DNA of 64,000 bases from Penelope pileata (taxonomy: Eukaryota; Chordata; Aves; Galliformes; Cracidae), in NCBI GenBank assembly GCA_013396635.1, contig WBMW01000433.1, positions 664,474-728,473 on the forward strand. The letters run 5' to 3'. Each line of letters starts with the position of its first letter. The first letter of the stretch is position 1. Shown here in pieces: positions 23,056 through 34,900 of the stretch. The notes beneath the pieces are model-generated. The model was not told the origin of the DNA, ran no database searches, and saw nothing but the letters and a program-made list of their open reading frames with translations. Both the position numbers and the translations under genes were made by a program.

Positions 23056-24854
23056 GTAAGATTCCTGGACTGTTCAGCTGTTTTTATATGCTTATTTGAA
23101 TCTGGTTTTGAAAGTATAAAATGCATAAAAGAATGCCCATATGACAATCTCACCAAGAAATATGAGATAAAACTAGGGTTTTTTGGGATTTCATGCTGAG
23201 ATGAATAATGACAAAATTAGTATTTTGAGCCACAAAACAGTGTAAGAAATAGCAAAAATAAAATTATCAGTGTGAATGTTCATATGAACATATCTACTTT
23301 TACATGTAGCTATATATTAAAGGACTGTATGGATCCATCAAAATTCTTGTCCTAAAAATCCTTGCACAGCAGCTGCTGAAATCTAGTGGGACATAAATTC
23401 AAGAGAGCATTTTACTTTGGGAGTCCACTAGATGCTAGTGAAGTTTTGTTCAATTGTTTCTTTTAAGAATTGATACTATTATCAATTATCATAGAAGGAA
23501 TTCCGTTGCAAATAAGTCTGTTAGATATGTTTCTTCAAGCTGTATGAGGTAAGGAATGGCAGAAGGGAAAGTGATTTGAAGGAAATTTTAAAGAATGTTG
23601 TAAATGGATGAATAGTGCAGAGATTAGCTATACAAGCATTTCCTATGTTAAAATGCTTTTGTGAGGGAGGCTGGAGAAAGAATAGAGATACAAGATAACC
23701 ATGTGGGAGGTGCAAATGAGGAAGACTGAAGCACATGCTCTATCAATGAAAGCAGTAGAAAAAAAGTCGGTGAAAACCATTAAGAAAAGAGTAACCTTTA
23801 ATAGAAATGAAAAAGAAAAGCCATTAGAAAGAAGACATAGAGAAATAGCATTATTTTGGAATCAGCAAAAGTTTTGAAAAGAAACATAAGAGTTCTTTAC
23901 TCTTGTACATAGTCACACAGTAAGCTAGTATTCAGGGATTTTCCAAAGCGTCATAGAGATTATTGTTATACTTTCTGGTCTGAAAATGAGTAAATTGCTT
24001 GGGAAAGGGAAAGATGTGGGACACTGAGTCTATTTATGCACATGCTACCCCCCAAATATAGCTCAGCTTTCCAATGGAACCTGCAGAGCACTCTTACCAG
24101 AGCTTTGCATTGAGCTACCATTGTTCTGCCACCTGCACCATCGTTATCTTTGCCTTTTCTGGTTGCCCTAGTAGGCAACTTTCTCAGCTCTGTGCTTATT
24201 TTCTGGTGTTCTTTTCTTTTCTTTTTTTCCTCTCATGCCAGTGCATACAGGGGCAGCTGAAGAATTTACTAGAGAAAGAAGGGAAATGACAAATGACAAC
24301 ATCAAAGGGCTATAGGCAAAGAAATAAACATGGAATGCTAATGTAGCTGAATTAAGTAATAATGATGCTGTGAATGAGTAAGGATAAAAATACGGGCACA
24401 GCTATTTTGTTCAGAAAATAAATTGTCAGAAATGGGAATATTTAGAAAAATTTACCCTTAAGCTAAAGTTCTGAACTCTTGTGTTAAGAGAGAATGCATC
24501 TCTCCCGTTGCTAATATGCATATACCACATAAGATGTACACAGATTTATCACCAGTCTTACTCCCTCATCCATCACTGGGATCATTTTACGCTTATGGAT
24601 ATATTAAAATTTGACAAAAAAATTAGGATTTCTTGAGTTTCTCAGGTTAGTTGGGGTGAGCTTGAATGCGTGTCCAAGGCCCAGTGCTCTTCCTCACCCT
24701 GCACACCTCACACAGAAGATGGCTTCTGGTCCCACAGACCCCTGCAAGTTGCAGGGGGCAATTCCCAAAGACTTCAGGAGCTCATTCTTAAGGACTCATT
24801 TGTGTTATTGCCTCTATGAAATACTGTTATGGTAATGCTGAGGGTCATACCTGA

Positions 24855-25200
24855 TCCATGTTTATAAGTATCTTAGTTGCGGGAGGCAAATGGAGGAGGG
24901 GAACCTCTTTTCAGTGGTCAGTGGGGACAGGACAAGGGGCAATGGCCTTAAGCTGGAGCACAGGAAGTTCCGCACCAACGTGCGGAAGAACTTCTTCACG
25001 GTGCGGGTGACGGAGCACTGGAACAGGCTGCCCAGGGAGGTTGTGGAGTCTCCTTCCCTGGAGATATTCAAGACCCACCTGGACGCCTACCTGTGCAACC
25101 TGCTGTAGGGAACCTGCTCTGGCAGGGGGGCTGGACTCGATGATCTCTTGAGGTCCCTTCCAACCCCTGCAATTCTGTAATTCTGTGATTCTGTGATCCT
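24855..25200 (+). mobile_element. CR1 LINE 3' end with open ORF2 C-terminus
   Basis: A 5'-truncated CR1 beginning near ATGTTTATAAGTATCTTA. The 72-codon frame at 24890-25108 is the intact last part of the CR1 reverse-transcriptase protein (FRTNVRKNFFTVRVTEHW, then NRLPREVVESPSLEIFK), ending at the natural TAG. The 3' UTR (GATGATCTCTTGAGGTCCCT, TCCAACCCCTGCAATTCTG) and ATTCTGTGATTCTGTGAT tail follow. The uninterrupted frame suggests a younger insertion than the other copies here. The text just after the tail (CTTGAGGTTGGAGGGGCC) may be a scrap of another CR1 in reverse; that is uncertain. Confidence 0.95.
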
Positions 25201-26959
25201 TGAGGTTGGAGGGGCCATGGAGGGAGGAAGGAGGCAGAACTTCAGCCATACTTCCATGTGAAACTGCTCCTCCCAGAATTTAAAGGACAAGGGACATTTC
25301 ACTCCCAATTAACACCTTGTTAAACTCCAGTTAACTAGGGCTTTACAGTTGAGTAGACTGTATGTTAATACTGACCCTATGAAGCGGCCCATAATTACTT
25401 CTCATCTATAGGACAAATTTCATGTGTCAATATGAAAGGAAAAATCCCTGCAATTATACATTGCTCATAGTCAAGTAGAAAACAATATCTGTGCTGGCTA
25501 CAGCAACATGCAGCAAAATGGTATATTATGGAAACTGTACCATCTGCACCCCAAACCACATCAGCACTGGTTCAGCGCCATATAAACAGTTTGCTCCAGC
25601 AAAGCCTACATGGCTTGTGCATGTAATATCTGCTTCATTCTTTCTTTAATCCTCCCTCTGTGGAGAAAATGTTTTGCCAGACCTTCTCCCACTGTAATCC
25701 TTCCTATTCTCTTTTATTTTTGTAACCTAAGAATGCTCCTGTATGCATGTATCCTTCCAAGACAACCTGGAAATCAGTAGAATTCAAGCCATGGGAGGAA
25801 AAAATTCCTTCCTGTGATGCTGTTCCCTGGTTGCTACTTAGAGAAGCATTTGATACTGGGATCTATGTAAACCAAAACCGTATAATATCTCTAACTGATG
25901 CTGACATGCTAGCAAATTCACGTCAGAAGGACCTTATAATTGTTGCAGTTGTTGTTGTTCATTTCTTACTGAATATAATTTCAAATTTGATGCACGGTTT
26001 GATTCTCATGCCTGGCACTGAGCTGTTTGTAGCCCAGCTGCACTGTGTGAATACATCTTTTGGATCAGAACTCTTCAAAATGATTCTGATCTTCACAGTC
26101 GGACACAAAGTACACCATCTGAAAGCAGAGGGGTTTTCATTGCTGCTGCTGTGAAGGTCTATGGTCCCGAACTGAGGACAGCCACAAACTGTCATAGTTG
26201 GCACAGACTGTAAAACCAGAAACGTCAGGTAGTAATAACATTCATGTAGAAAATAATGTCTTGTGTCCAGCTGTCAGAACATGGTATTAGAACAGATTGT
26301 ATAAATTATCAGGAGAGAGAAGGAAATTCAGCTTTCTTGTTAGATAACATTTTCAGATGTTTGAACTTCATGATTATGAATGCAATTATAAACTCTATCA
26401 AGAAGACAGTAGTTGCTTTTTGCAAAAGAAAAAGACTGTGTAGATTAATCTTACATTTCTTCACTGAATCTACTTTGTAATTATATAACCCCTACTTGCA
26501 CTCCCCAGAAGGCCCATAGTTATGCAAATATGCTCATTTATAATGTGGTTTTCTTCTTTCAATACAGATGGATGGGTGCTAAAGTGGATATAAATAGCAT
26601 GTGTTCCATGGAAAAAAAAGGAAAAAAAAAGCATAGGAGTGCAAATCAGCCTCTTTCTTCTTATGGAAGTCTTCCCAAGCTCTTAATCATCTTAAATCCA
26701 ATTGGCCTCTTCCTGTTTCTGACATGGCTCCCTTTGAGATAGGATAACCAAGCTGGAATATTCCTGATGACAAAGCCTCATTGAGAAATATAGAAACTTA
26801 CTTTTATCCGACTTTCCATACTTCCTGTTTTCAATTTTGAATCTTGATTTACACTGACTGCATGTTGCCACTGAGCTGTCAACAATGACAGCCATCTATT
26901 TTTAAGGTTATATTAAGGTTAATAAAGCAGTTCTAAGGTATATTCCACTCATTCCTCCC

Positions 26960-27480
26960 AATAGAAATTACTGTGCATATCCAAAAATAAGAGTGAACTC
27001 TTCTGTATTGCTTCCCAGTCAAAAAGGTTTGTAAGGACCTCTGGCATTCATCAGAGCCTTCCATTAAGTATCCTAAAGAGATTCATGTCATCTGTAGTTT
27101 TAACCCAATCAGTCTTCTTTCCATTATTCTTCTTTCCAGACCTCTATTAAAAGGGCAATTACTGTTACCTCACTGCACTATCAACCTTCTCCTAATTCAA
27201 AAAGAATATTTATTTCCCCTCTGCTTTTTATCTTTACAACTGTTTCTGATCAGTGAGAGAATTCTTGTAACTTCATGCAAAGCCCAGAGAAGTTAGCAGA
27301 GCAGAAGCTCCTGTGGCACACCTTGTAAAGGACATTTTGAAAGTCCAGTGAAGTCTGTGAAGCAGGTCCTTAACCAGTACTAAGTGTCACAGCCCCACTG
27401 AAGATAGGGCCCTTTTTTGGTCCCCATTCTGTTAACCCTTTGAAAGAATTTCTTATCCTTTTGTATGTCAAAATATGCAT
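26960..27480 (-). repeat. Very degenerate LINE-like remnant (tentative)
   Basis: Phrases such as TCATCTGTAGTTTTAACCCA, CTCCTGTGGCACACCTTGTA and GACATTTTGAAAGTCCAG recall an old dispersed family common in bird and reptile genomes, in which a CTGTGGGACACCTTGTCAAA-like motif is followed by GGCCTTTTTGAAGTCCA. The match is by eye, patchy and unproven. No frame is open. Confidence 0.25.
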
Positions 27481-28651
27481 GCAATTAAAATTCAAAGCTC
27501 ATAACTGCTTCCTACAAAGTCAATTTACATCAGACTTGATTTGTTCCCTAAATGTCTATGAGATTAAAATTTAAACAAAAATTGTCTCAGCTGTTGCTAT
27601 TAGCAGAGGATATCATTTCTGAGAGAACATATGGGTGAAGAATATCCCTTTTGCTTTGTTCTTTTGAAATTATATATGTTACTCTTTTTTGGCTAAAATA
27701 ATTTTTGCTAGATCTTTTGTGAGATTAATCAGTAAGCTCAGGTGAAGCATTAGATATTGTTAATTCAATACAATTTGTTTCAAAAATAATGAGATGAAAG
27801 CAATCACAATATCTTACGCATTTCAGCTTTGGCTAATATGTTCACAATTATAGTGATATAAGAAGATCATTTAAAATGAACAAAATATTTTCGTTTCACC
27901 ACTCATTTATAACGCTGTGTGTAGTTGTGGTCCAAAGACTTTAAAATGAAGAGAAAATATGAAGATTACAATTCTGATACAAATAGTGGAGGATAAAACA
28001 TATGAGTAGGGCTTAAGGGAGCTATATTTATAGTCTATAACAGAAAGAGCTCGAGGGACATGGGCACAGGCTATAAATAACTTCAAGGTAACAATATAAA
28101 TGAAGGAAGGGAATTATTTGTTCTCAAAAGATGGTAAAACATGGAATAATAGCCTGGAGTGAAGAAAAGTAAAGTTTAGGTTAGATTTTATAACTTTTTT
28201 ATAACAGTAAGAGCTGTTGCAAACAGAGACACATAACTAAGGTAGGAGGCTGAGACAGTACCTAAAGCACCAACTACAGACTAAAATTACTCGTAGATGG
28301 AGTTGTGATGGAGTCTTGTGACAAAATTCACAGGGTTACACTTAGTGGTGCAAACGTCTTTTTTCTTACCTGTTATATTTTCTAATGCCCACATTTCATG
28401 GTCTGTATTAATTTCCTATGAAGATTATAGGTATACAACATTCCTTCCAAGAATATTGTGCAGCTCTAACCAGTTAAAATGTGAAAAATAACATTATTAC
28501 TCAATTATAGCTGATCAGTTCTAACCCATTTGATAGTGGGATTATATTTATAATGTTATTTTAATCCAAATCATGATCACCTGCTATTATTTGTTCTAGT
28601 GCAAAGAAAGAAGTCTGTCTGTATTCACTCTGCAGATGAGTGAATTCATCT

Positions 28652-28784
28652 GGCTTCAAAGCCAGGCTGGATGGGGCTTTAAGCAACCTGGTCTAGTGGG
28701 AGGTGTCCTTGCCCATGGCAGGGGGATTGGAACAAGATGATCTCCAAGGTCCCTTCCAACCTGAACCATTCTATGATTCTATGA
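28652..28784 (+). mobile_element. CR1 LINE, short 3' tail fragment
   Basis: Only the last 130 bp of a CR1 remain, from CAAAGCCAGGCTGGATGGGG to the ATTCTATGATTCTATGA tail. It matches the fragment at 3187-3432 closely (same GGTCTAGTGGGAGGTGTCC-type 3' UTR), so both belong to one CR1 subfamily. No frame is preserved. Confidence 0.95.
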
Positions 28785-31700
28785 GATGGTAGCTTTTGAA
28801 CACCATGACTTTTGTTTGCTGATGAGCGAAATAGCTTCTCTGAACCTTACACGTTGATATCATAATACTAGCAGTTTGGTGGGTACTGCTGATTTCACTA
28901 GAATGAAATGACTTATGTAGGTTGAATGCTGGCCTGCTTTAAATTGAACTCTAATATGTATGGCCATGACAGAAGGAAAAGGAGGGAGAAAAGGCCCGAA
29001 CCCCAGAGCCGATGTAGGTCAGCTTTTCATCAGTGTAGTAGCCATCCCAGCTGTAGAACTCTCTAGGGAGTAGAAGTTCCAATTCAAGTCATTACATGCA
29101 CGTTTTGCCTTCTTCTTTCTTTAGTTCAGTGTCTTTACTTTACTTCTCAATTTAAAATTTTTAGACAAGATGCTTTCACTGTAATCCAGTGAAGAGGTCA
29201 TGTCACAGCACCCCATCCCATCCACAGAGAAGGTCTGAAAGACTGCAGGGTTGTTTAAAGGTGTGATGCATGATATATTTGCATATGTATGGCAGAGGGA
29301 GAAATGAACTGGATGAAGGTGAAAAATTGTACAGAGATGTCTGCACCTTTACAAGTGACATAGCACATTCAGTAGATGAAGTGACTTCTCAAGTACTCCT
29401 GTTTTTTACCTGTCATGACAGCAATAGGACAAAATGCTGCAGGATGACAATGCAAATGTTGCAGCATGGAAGTAATATAATAACTGTGTTGTCTTCCCTC
29501 ATCTAATGTGTAATTAATTAAGCAATGATAGTTTGGAGGGACTTTCTTCTGGCTTTAGTTTTTATAAGCGATATCTCTAGTGAATATTGTTCCATTTAAC
29601 ATTGACCAGATCACATAGAACTGGTTGTCTTATGTTACTTTGAGGAGTGTATGTGTGTTTACAGGGAAAGGAACATTAATGCTCATTTCTGCCCAAGATT
29701 TCATGCTCAGTAGCTTTGTACACTCAAGCTGTTAGCCCCATCACGACTCTCCACTGCTGTTAAGCCAGGCAGGATCTTGAATCAGAGGCTTTCGGACATA
29801 CCTAGCCTGAGATTTCTCATGAGTAGTGGATTGAAACCACTGTATAATAGCTCAGAATATGGGCCTTTGATCTCTCAGCCATTTGCATTGTGTTTAATTA
29901 ATACTTAGTTCTTTTCCCTATCCTTTTTTCTATACATTTTAGTTGTATGTTTTCTCAGTTTTTAAAAATCTCTCTTAACGAACTAATTGAAAATATTACA
30001 TCACATGGGTCATAAAGAAAAAATGAATAGGCAGTATAGTGGAGGGCAGCACTTGTAGGAATTTGATTTTACTCTTGCTACCAATATTTTCATCCCTTCT
30101 TGGCTGCACTCTCAATACCACATTTCCTCTTCCATCAGATGGCAACTCTGGAAGAGTATCTTTTTCTCCCTCAGTGTCCACGCTTGGGAAAAAGGAGTGC
30201 CCCACATGGCAGGCAGGTTTAGTGATGTGCTGTTGGATAGACGGGGTATCTCTGGCCCTTCTGGGTTTGAAATAAGCTCTTAGAAGTGTGCTGGTTGTAG
30301 CTTTGGAAATCATCAGTAACTGCCTATCATCCCTGGCTACCTCCTAGAGTAATTTGCCTAATTTCACTCCACTGTCTTCAAGTCTTACATCTTAGTGTCA
30401 AAATATTGACAGTTTCCTGGGTACTGCTAATTTCTCTCAGAGAAAACAAGTGCAGTTTGGGAAAGCTCCAGCCTTTAGGAGATTTGACTACTAGGAAATG
30501 TGAATTCTAGTTTAATTTATGTAAACTTTATGTATAGAGATGTATGCTTGCATCCTATATAAACCATAGTATTTGTTTTTCTCTTTCTCCACAGGACTTG
30601 CCAGAACCTTTTCCTTTGCTATAAAAGGGCTTTCTGATGTTTCTTTCTGGGATGACCCATAGAGTATATACCAAAACTTACTGATGCTCGTCCTTTGTCT
30701 TCTTTATATTGGCAGAAAAAATTGGGGATATCAGACAGCCTAGTGGCTACATTGTGGTCCCTGTACACACAAATGCACCCCTCCTATCACTGAGAAAATA
30801 AGATGAAAATGTTTATAGTATGGCTTGGGATTCTTTGACCCAAAGGATGTCACAGACATGTAAGATTTACTTATGCTAGGTATATGGCCTTTATGCATTA
30901 AAAGAAAACAGAAGACCTCAGGGTGTGCTGGAAATTCAAGTTGCCTAAATTTCATTAAGAAAATTAACTGTTTATTTCCCAAGAATAGTAAGATGATACT
31001 TGCATGTTTACTATGATTTTTTTGATCAAAGAACAAAAAAAAACCCTGCAAGCCATCAAATTTTCGATAAGTGAAAAGGGACTAAGATGAGATTTCTAGT
31101 TATTTGGCATGCATTGTGGCACATTTCAGTGCTTAATGGTTGTTGTATTTTGAATGAGCTGTCCATAAGTATTTTCATGTATTTTTCTGCCAAGAGGCAT
31201 CTGTCTTCCCCTGTAAAAGTCCTTATCACTTTGTTTGTTCATTTCACCTTCTTGACTGACATTATCCATGTTTCATACTGACCTTTCCTAAAGTTAAAGA
31301 AGTGCAAATCAACATTTTTTTCAACTTTTATTTCTATTGACATTTTTCCTTGTTCTTTTTCTATTTATGCAAAGCTGTGGATTTCATGATAACATCTTTG
31401 GGAAGCTAGGACTCTGCCTTGGTGCTAGGAAACCAGTCCTTTGAGGGGAGAAATCACTAACCCAAAGAAACTGCAAAAACGTTAGAAAACCGTGTATAAT
31501 TTGGGGGCCAGTTCCAGTCCACTTCATTTTGTGACTTTGTATCTAAATAATAAAGTATGTTGATCAGTTATTCACAGTGATATGAATAGATATCCAGCTG
31601 ATCCAAAATCTAGAATAATTATTTCTTTTCCAAAATAAATGATCTTAAGTTATATCTGTTGGCTGCTGGTCAAGTCTGGGATTAAATTGCCATCTTCTTT

Positions 31701-31961
31701 CAATTGCCTGTCTTTATATAAAGAAAAAATATTCAGGAAAAAGTTACCTTCCGATTTGAAATTTCATTTGCTTGAACTTAGGCCAAAAGCAAATTTGCAT
31801 GTGTGCAGGTTTCTGTACTTCTGCTAACTTGAAAAGAAAAGCATCAAATTTAGTATTATTCTTACTTATTCTAGAAAGAGCAAGATCATGTGGGGATGTT
31901 TTTCAGTCTCTCAGGAAATATTTTATCTGTAGAACTGAGGTCTCAGGGCTGCCATGCCTGG

Positions 31962-31988
31962 TTTATACAAGCCTGAAGCTTGTATAAA
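31962..31988. repeat. Perfect 11-bp stem hairpin
   Basis: TTTATACAAGC (31962-31972) is followed by a 5-nt loop and its exact complement GCTTGTATAAA (31978-31988). No RNA family is recognised. Confidence 0.8.
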
Positions 31989-34900
31989 ACTTCATATTGT
32001 TACATGTCTTTTGGCATCTATGTCTATACTGCAGCCATTACTGATTGAGAAGTAAGGAAATAATATAGTCTCTTACACAATGCTGAGCTCTCTGCTGCTG
32101 AAGTTACTTTGCCACAGGAAAGCAAAAAAGTAAAAGAAAGCTGTTGTCCCTGTACTATGTTGTGATCACACCATTGCTCAGTGTGGAGTAAGGGCCATAG
32201 TTTTTTTAGCTTTCTTAATCTGTAAATAAATTCTTGATGAGTAAAGTTACAAATAAAATAGTGATGCCGAGTTAGTACTGCATGTTTAGAGACCCATAAA
32301 TTCTTCATCAGTCTGAAGTAGTATGTACTGTACGTGGACCTCATTTCACAGATCTATTGTATAGAAAACCTTTTACTAACTGATTCTGAAAATGTCAGAT
32401 GAGGAAAAGTTCCTTTAAAGAGTTAGGTTAAATTAAGAGACTGTATAAACAGTTTGTAATAATTGTATGCTAAGAATGATTGCAATTACTGTAGTAAAAT
32501 GATGAAGTCCCATACTTCTTGCTCTCACGGAAAATGCCGTCAGATCCTTGCTTGAACAGAAAACAGAAATCCTAAGCACTGAAATTTTCTTCCTTAAAAG
32601 AGGCTTGATCTCAGTTGCAACTCATAATGGACAATATTTTATGAAAGTATCTGATTTACGTGTACTGAGTTCAATAGCAACATCCAACAACTTCGGAGTA
32701 TGTTTTAGATGCTGTGCTAAAATTTACAGATTCTGTAGAAATCTGTTTATACTTTGTGGGAGTAATAGCATATGTAAAATTCATAACAAATAATAGTAAT
32801 TCTTTAATAATAAATATTAATAACTAAATATGGAATTTTCCGAGAGGCATTGCTGACTTTGTTGGATATTCATTGTCATCTTAAACTGATTTCAGTCTTT
32901 GAAAAGGCTTTGTAAAAATTACGTTCCTTTAACCAGAAGCTTATATTTTGAGGAAGTACCTCTAGTAGGGAGATAAAAGAATTTCTAGTTTCATGGTTAC
33001 AAAGAATTTGTAGGATAATTTATTTGATTATTTAGGAAACAGCAGGACTCCATTTTATATGAAGCCTTAAATTGGATGGACGTGCTGTCAGTCACCTGGG
33101 ATCATATTCCCCAAGCTTTTTAACAGCCCAGGGAAAATGTTTTAGGACAGAAAGGTGGCAAGATTACCAGCTGCCATAAGTTACATCTGTATCTGTTAAC
33201 AGCAAAGAACTGATAAGTCTTTTTTCATCATCAATAACTGTTCCATTCTTACAGCTGAGTTTATCAGTGTATTGCTTTTCTTTGTGAATGAAAGCCATTT
33301 CTCTTTTGCACCAGATTAGAACAGAATAGTCATTGTAGGCATGATCAAAATTGTGAGATTGACTTGTAAGCAACCTGAGATTTTCAGACTATTGTGATGT
33401 GCAACTAACATTTATGATTTAGAAGAAAATGACAGTAAATATTTGTGAGACTTAAAGATGCCTTTCAGTCATTTGCTAAAATGTAGCTTCCCCTCACTCC
33501 TGTTTTTGTTGGCCAAAACATTTCAACCATTTTTGAGAAGGGAGCTAGACAAAAATAATCTATTCTGCCCTTGAAAAGTTCCAACAGTCTTTCTTATTCT
33601 AGAGTAAGAAATTCTTGTACTTCTGTACTTTAAATCAGGAACTTGGCATGTGATACTTGTGGCCGAAAGGCAACTTTGTGAAAGTCTATTTTTGTTGGCT
33701 GAATTTAAATTGCAGATCAAGTTTTACTATTGCATTGCTGATAAAATGTCCGAGTATTCTTGTTCTTTTCCTTTTTAGTGGTCTTGTTACTCATTGTTAG
33801 GCAGTTGAAAGCAGCTCTTATCCAAGTGTAGATGTCTGGATGAAGGCAGGAGCCTGGTCTACCCTGAACCCACTCTACCTGCATCCGCAAACATGGCAGG
33901 GAGTAGGTTTTGATGAAGGGACAGTTGGAAACTGGAAGCATAAGAGAGAGGGGGAGAAAAGCAAACTGAGTGGGGAGGGAATGAACTGGTCAGCCAAGGA
34001 ACCGTGGCAAAGTGGGAAGGATGGGACTGAATGAACAGCGGGAGCAAGAGCAGTAAGGATGTAGGTGGCAGAGTGAATGGAGAACCTGAGAAGGGATAAT
34101 ATGAATAGGGACTGCATCACAGTTTCTTCCTACTGGGCCTCTGCCTTATCTATGCCCAGAATGGATGAAAGATCAAACTGTTTCTATAACTTCATTGTTT
34201 CATACTCGACTGCAGGCATTGTAAAATTCACCCCATTTGTGTCCTACTCAGCATGCAAAATTTATTAATTTCTTCAAGAGGTCACCTTTGCAACTTTCTT
34301 TAAATATTAATATATTTACATGACTCCTTTTGTGAAATGTGAGAGGCTGTTGTTGCTGTGCCATGGATGGCAACTGGAGCATAGAGCATAAAAAGTACCA
34401 AATGTCTATGAATTCCTGGTGCCCCCTTTAAATAGGTAAAAGGGCTTGAGGTTTCAGCATGCTTACTTTATATGGTATTATTTAAGGCGGAACATGGCGG
34501 CTCAAAACTGTAGTGTGAGTAGAATTCTATTGCCGTAGTCAATTAATATAAAAAATGTTGAATTTATCTTTACAAAGCCCAATGTTTTTGTGAGGCAGAA
34601 GATGATTTAACTTTATCCAGGATGAGATGAGTTTCACAGGAATAATTAGCTGAGCCTTCTGTTCTGCTTCATAAAAACATTATATATGGTTTCTGGGTGT
34701 TGTAACATTTTCTTCCAACATGTCAATGCTACAGATTTTGCTGAAGCCTGTTTAGGTAAGACTTGCTAAGAGTAAGTAACTGATACAAATCAAGTGTATG
34801 GAATAGTATTTCTAAGAAATGCTGTAAGTTCTTGTTGAACTATATGTAGCACTTCTTTTTTTCCAGTGGCTTTTCTGCATCTTGCAAGCCATTATTTTGT

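Noticed and set aside
24911..25249. 112-codon - strand frame
   Set aside because: Antisense of the CR1 fragment with the intact sense frame.
25747..26154. 135-codon open frame on + strand
   Set aside because: No family signature, no splice context, and frames of this length are expected by chance in 64 kb on six frames.
30596..30640. Strong acceptor TTTCTCTTTCTCCACAG
   Set aside because: The frame closes after nine codons in the relevant phase and no donor follows.
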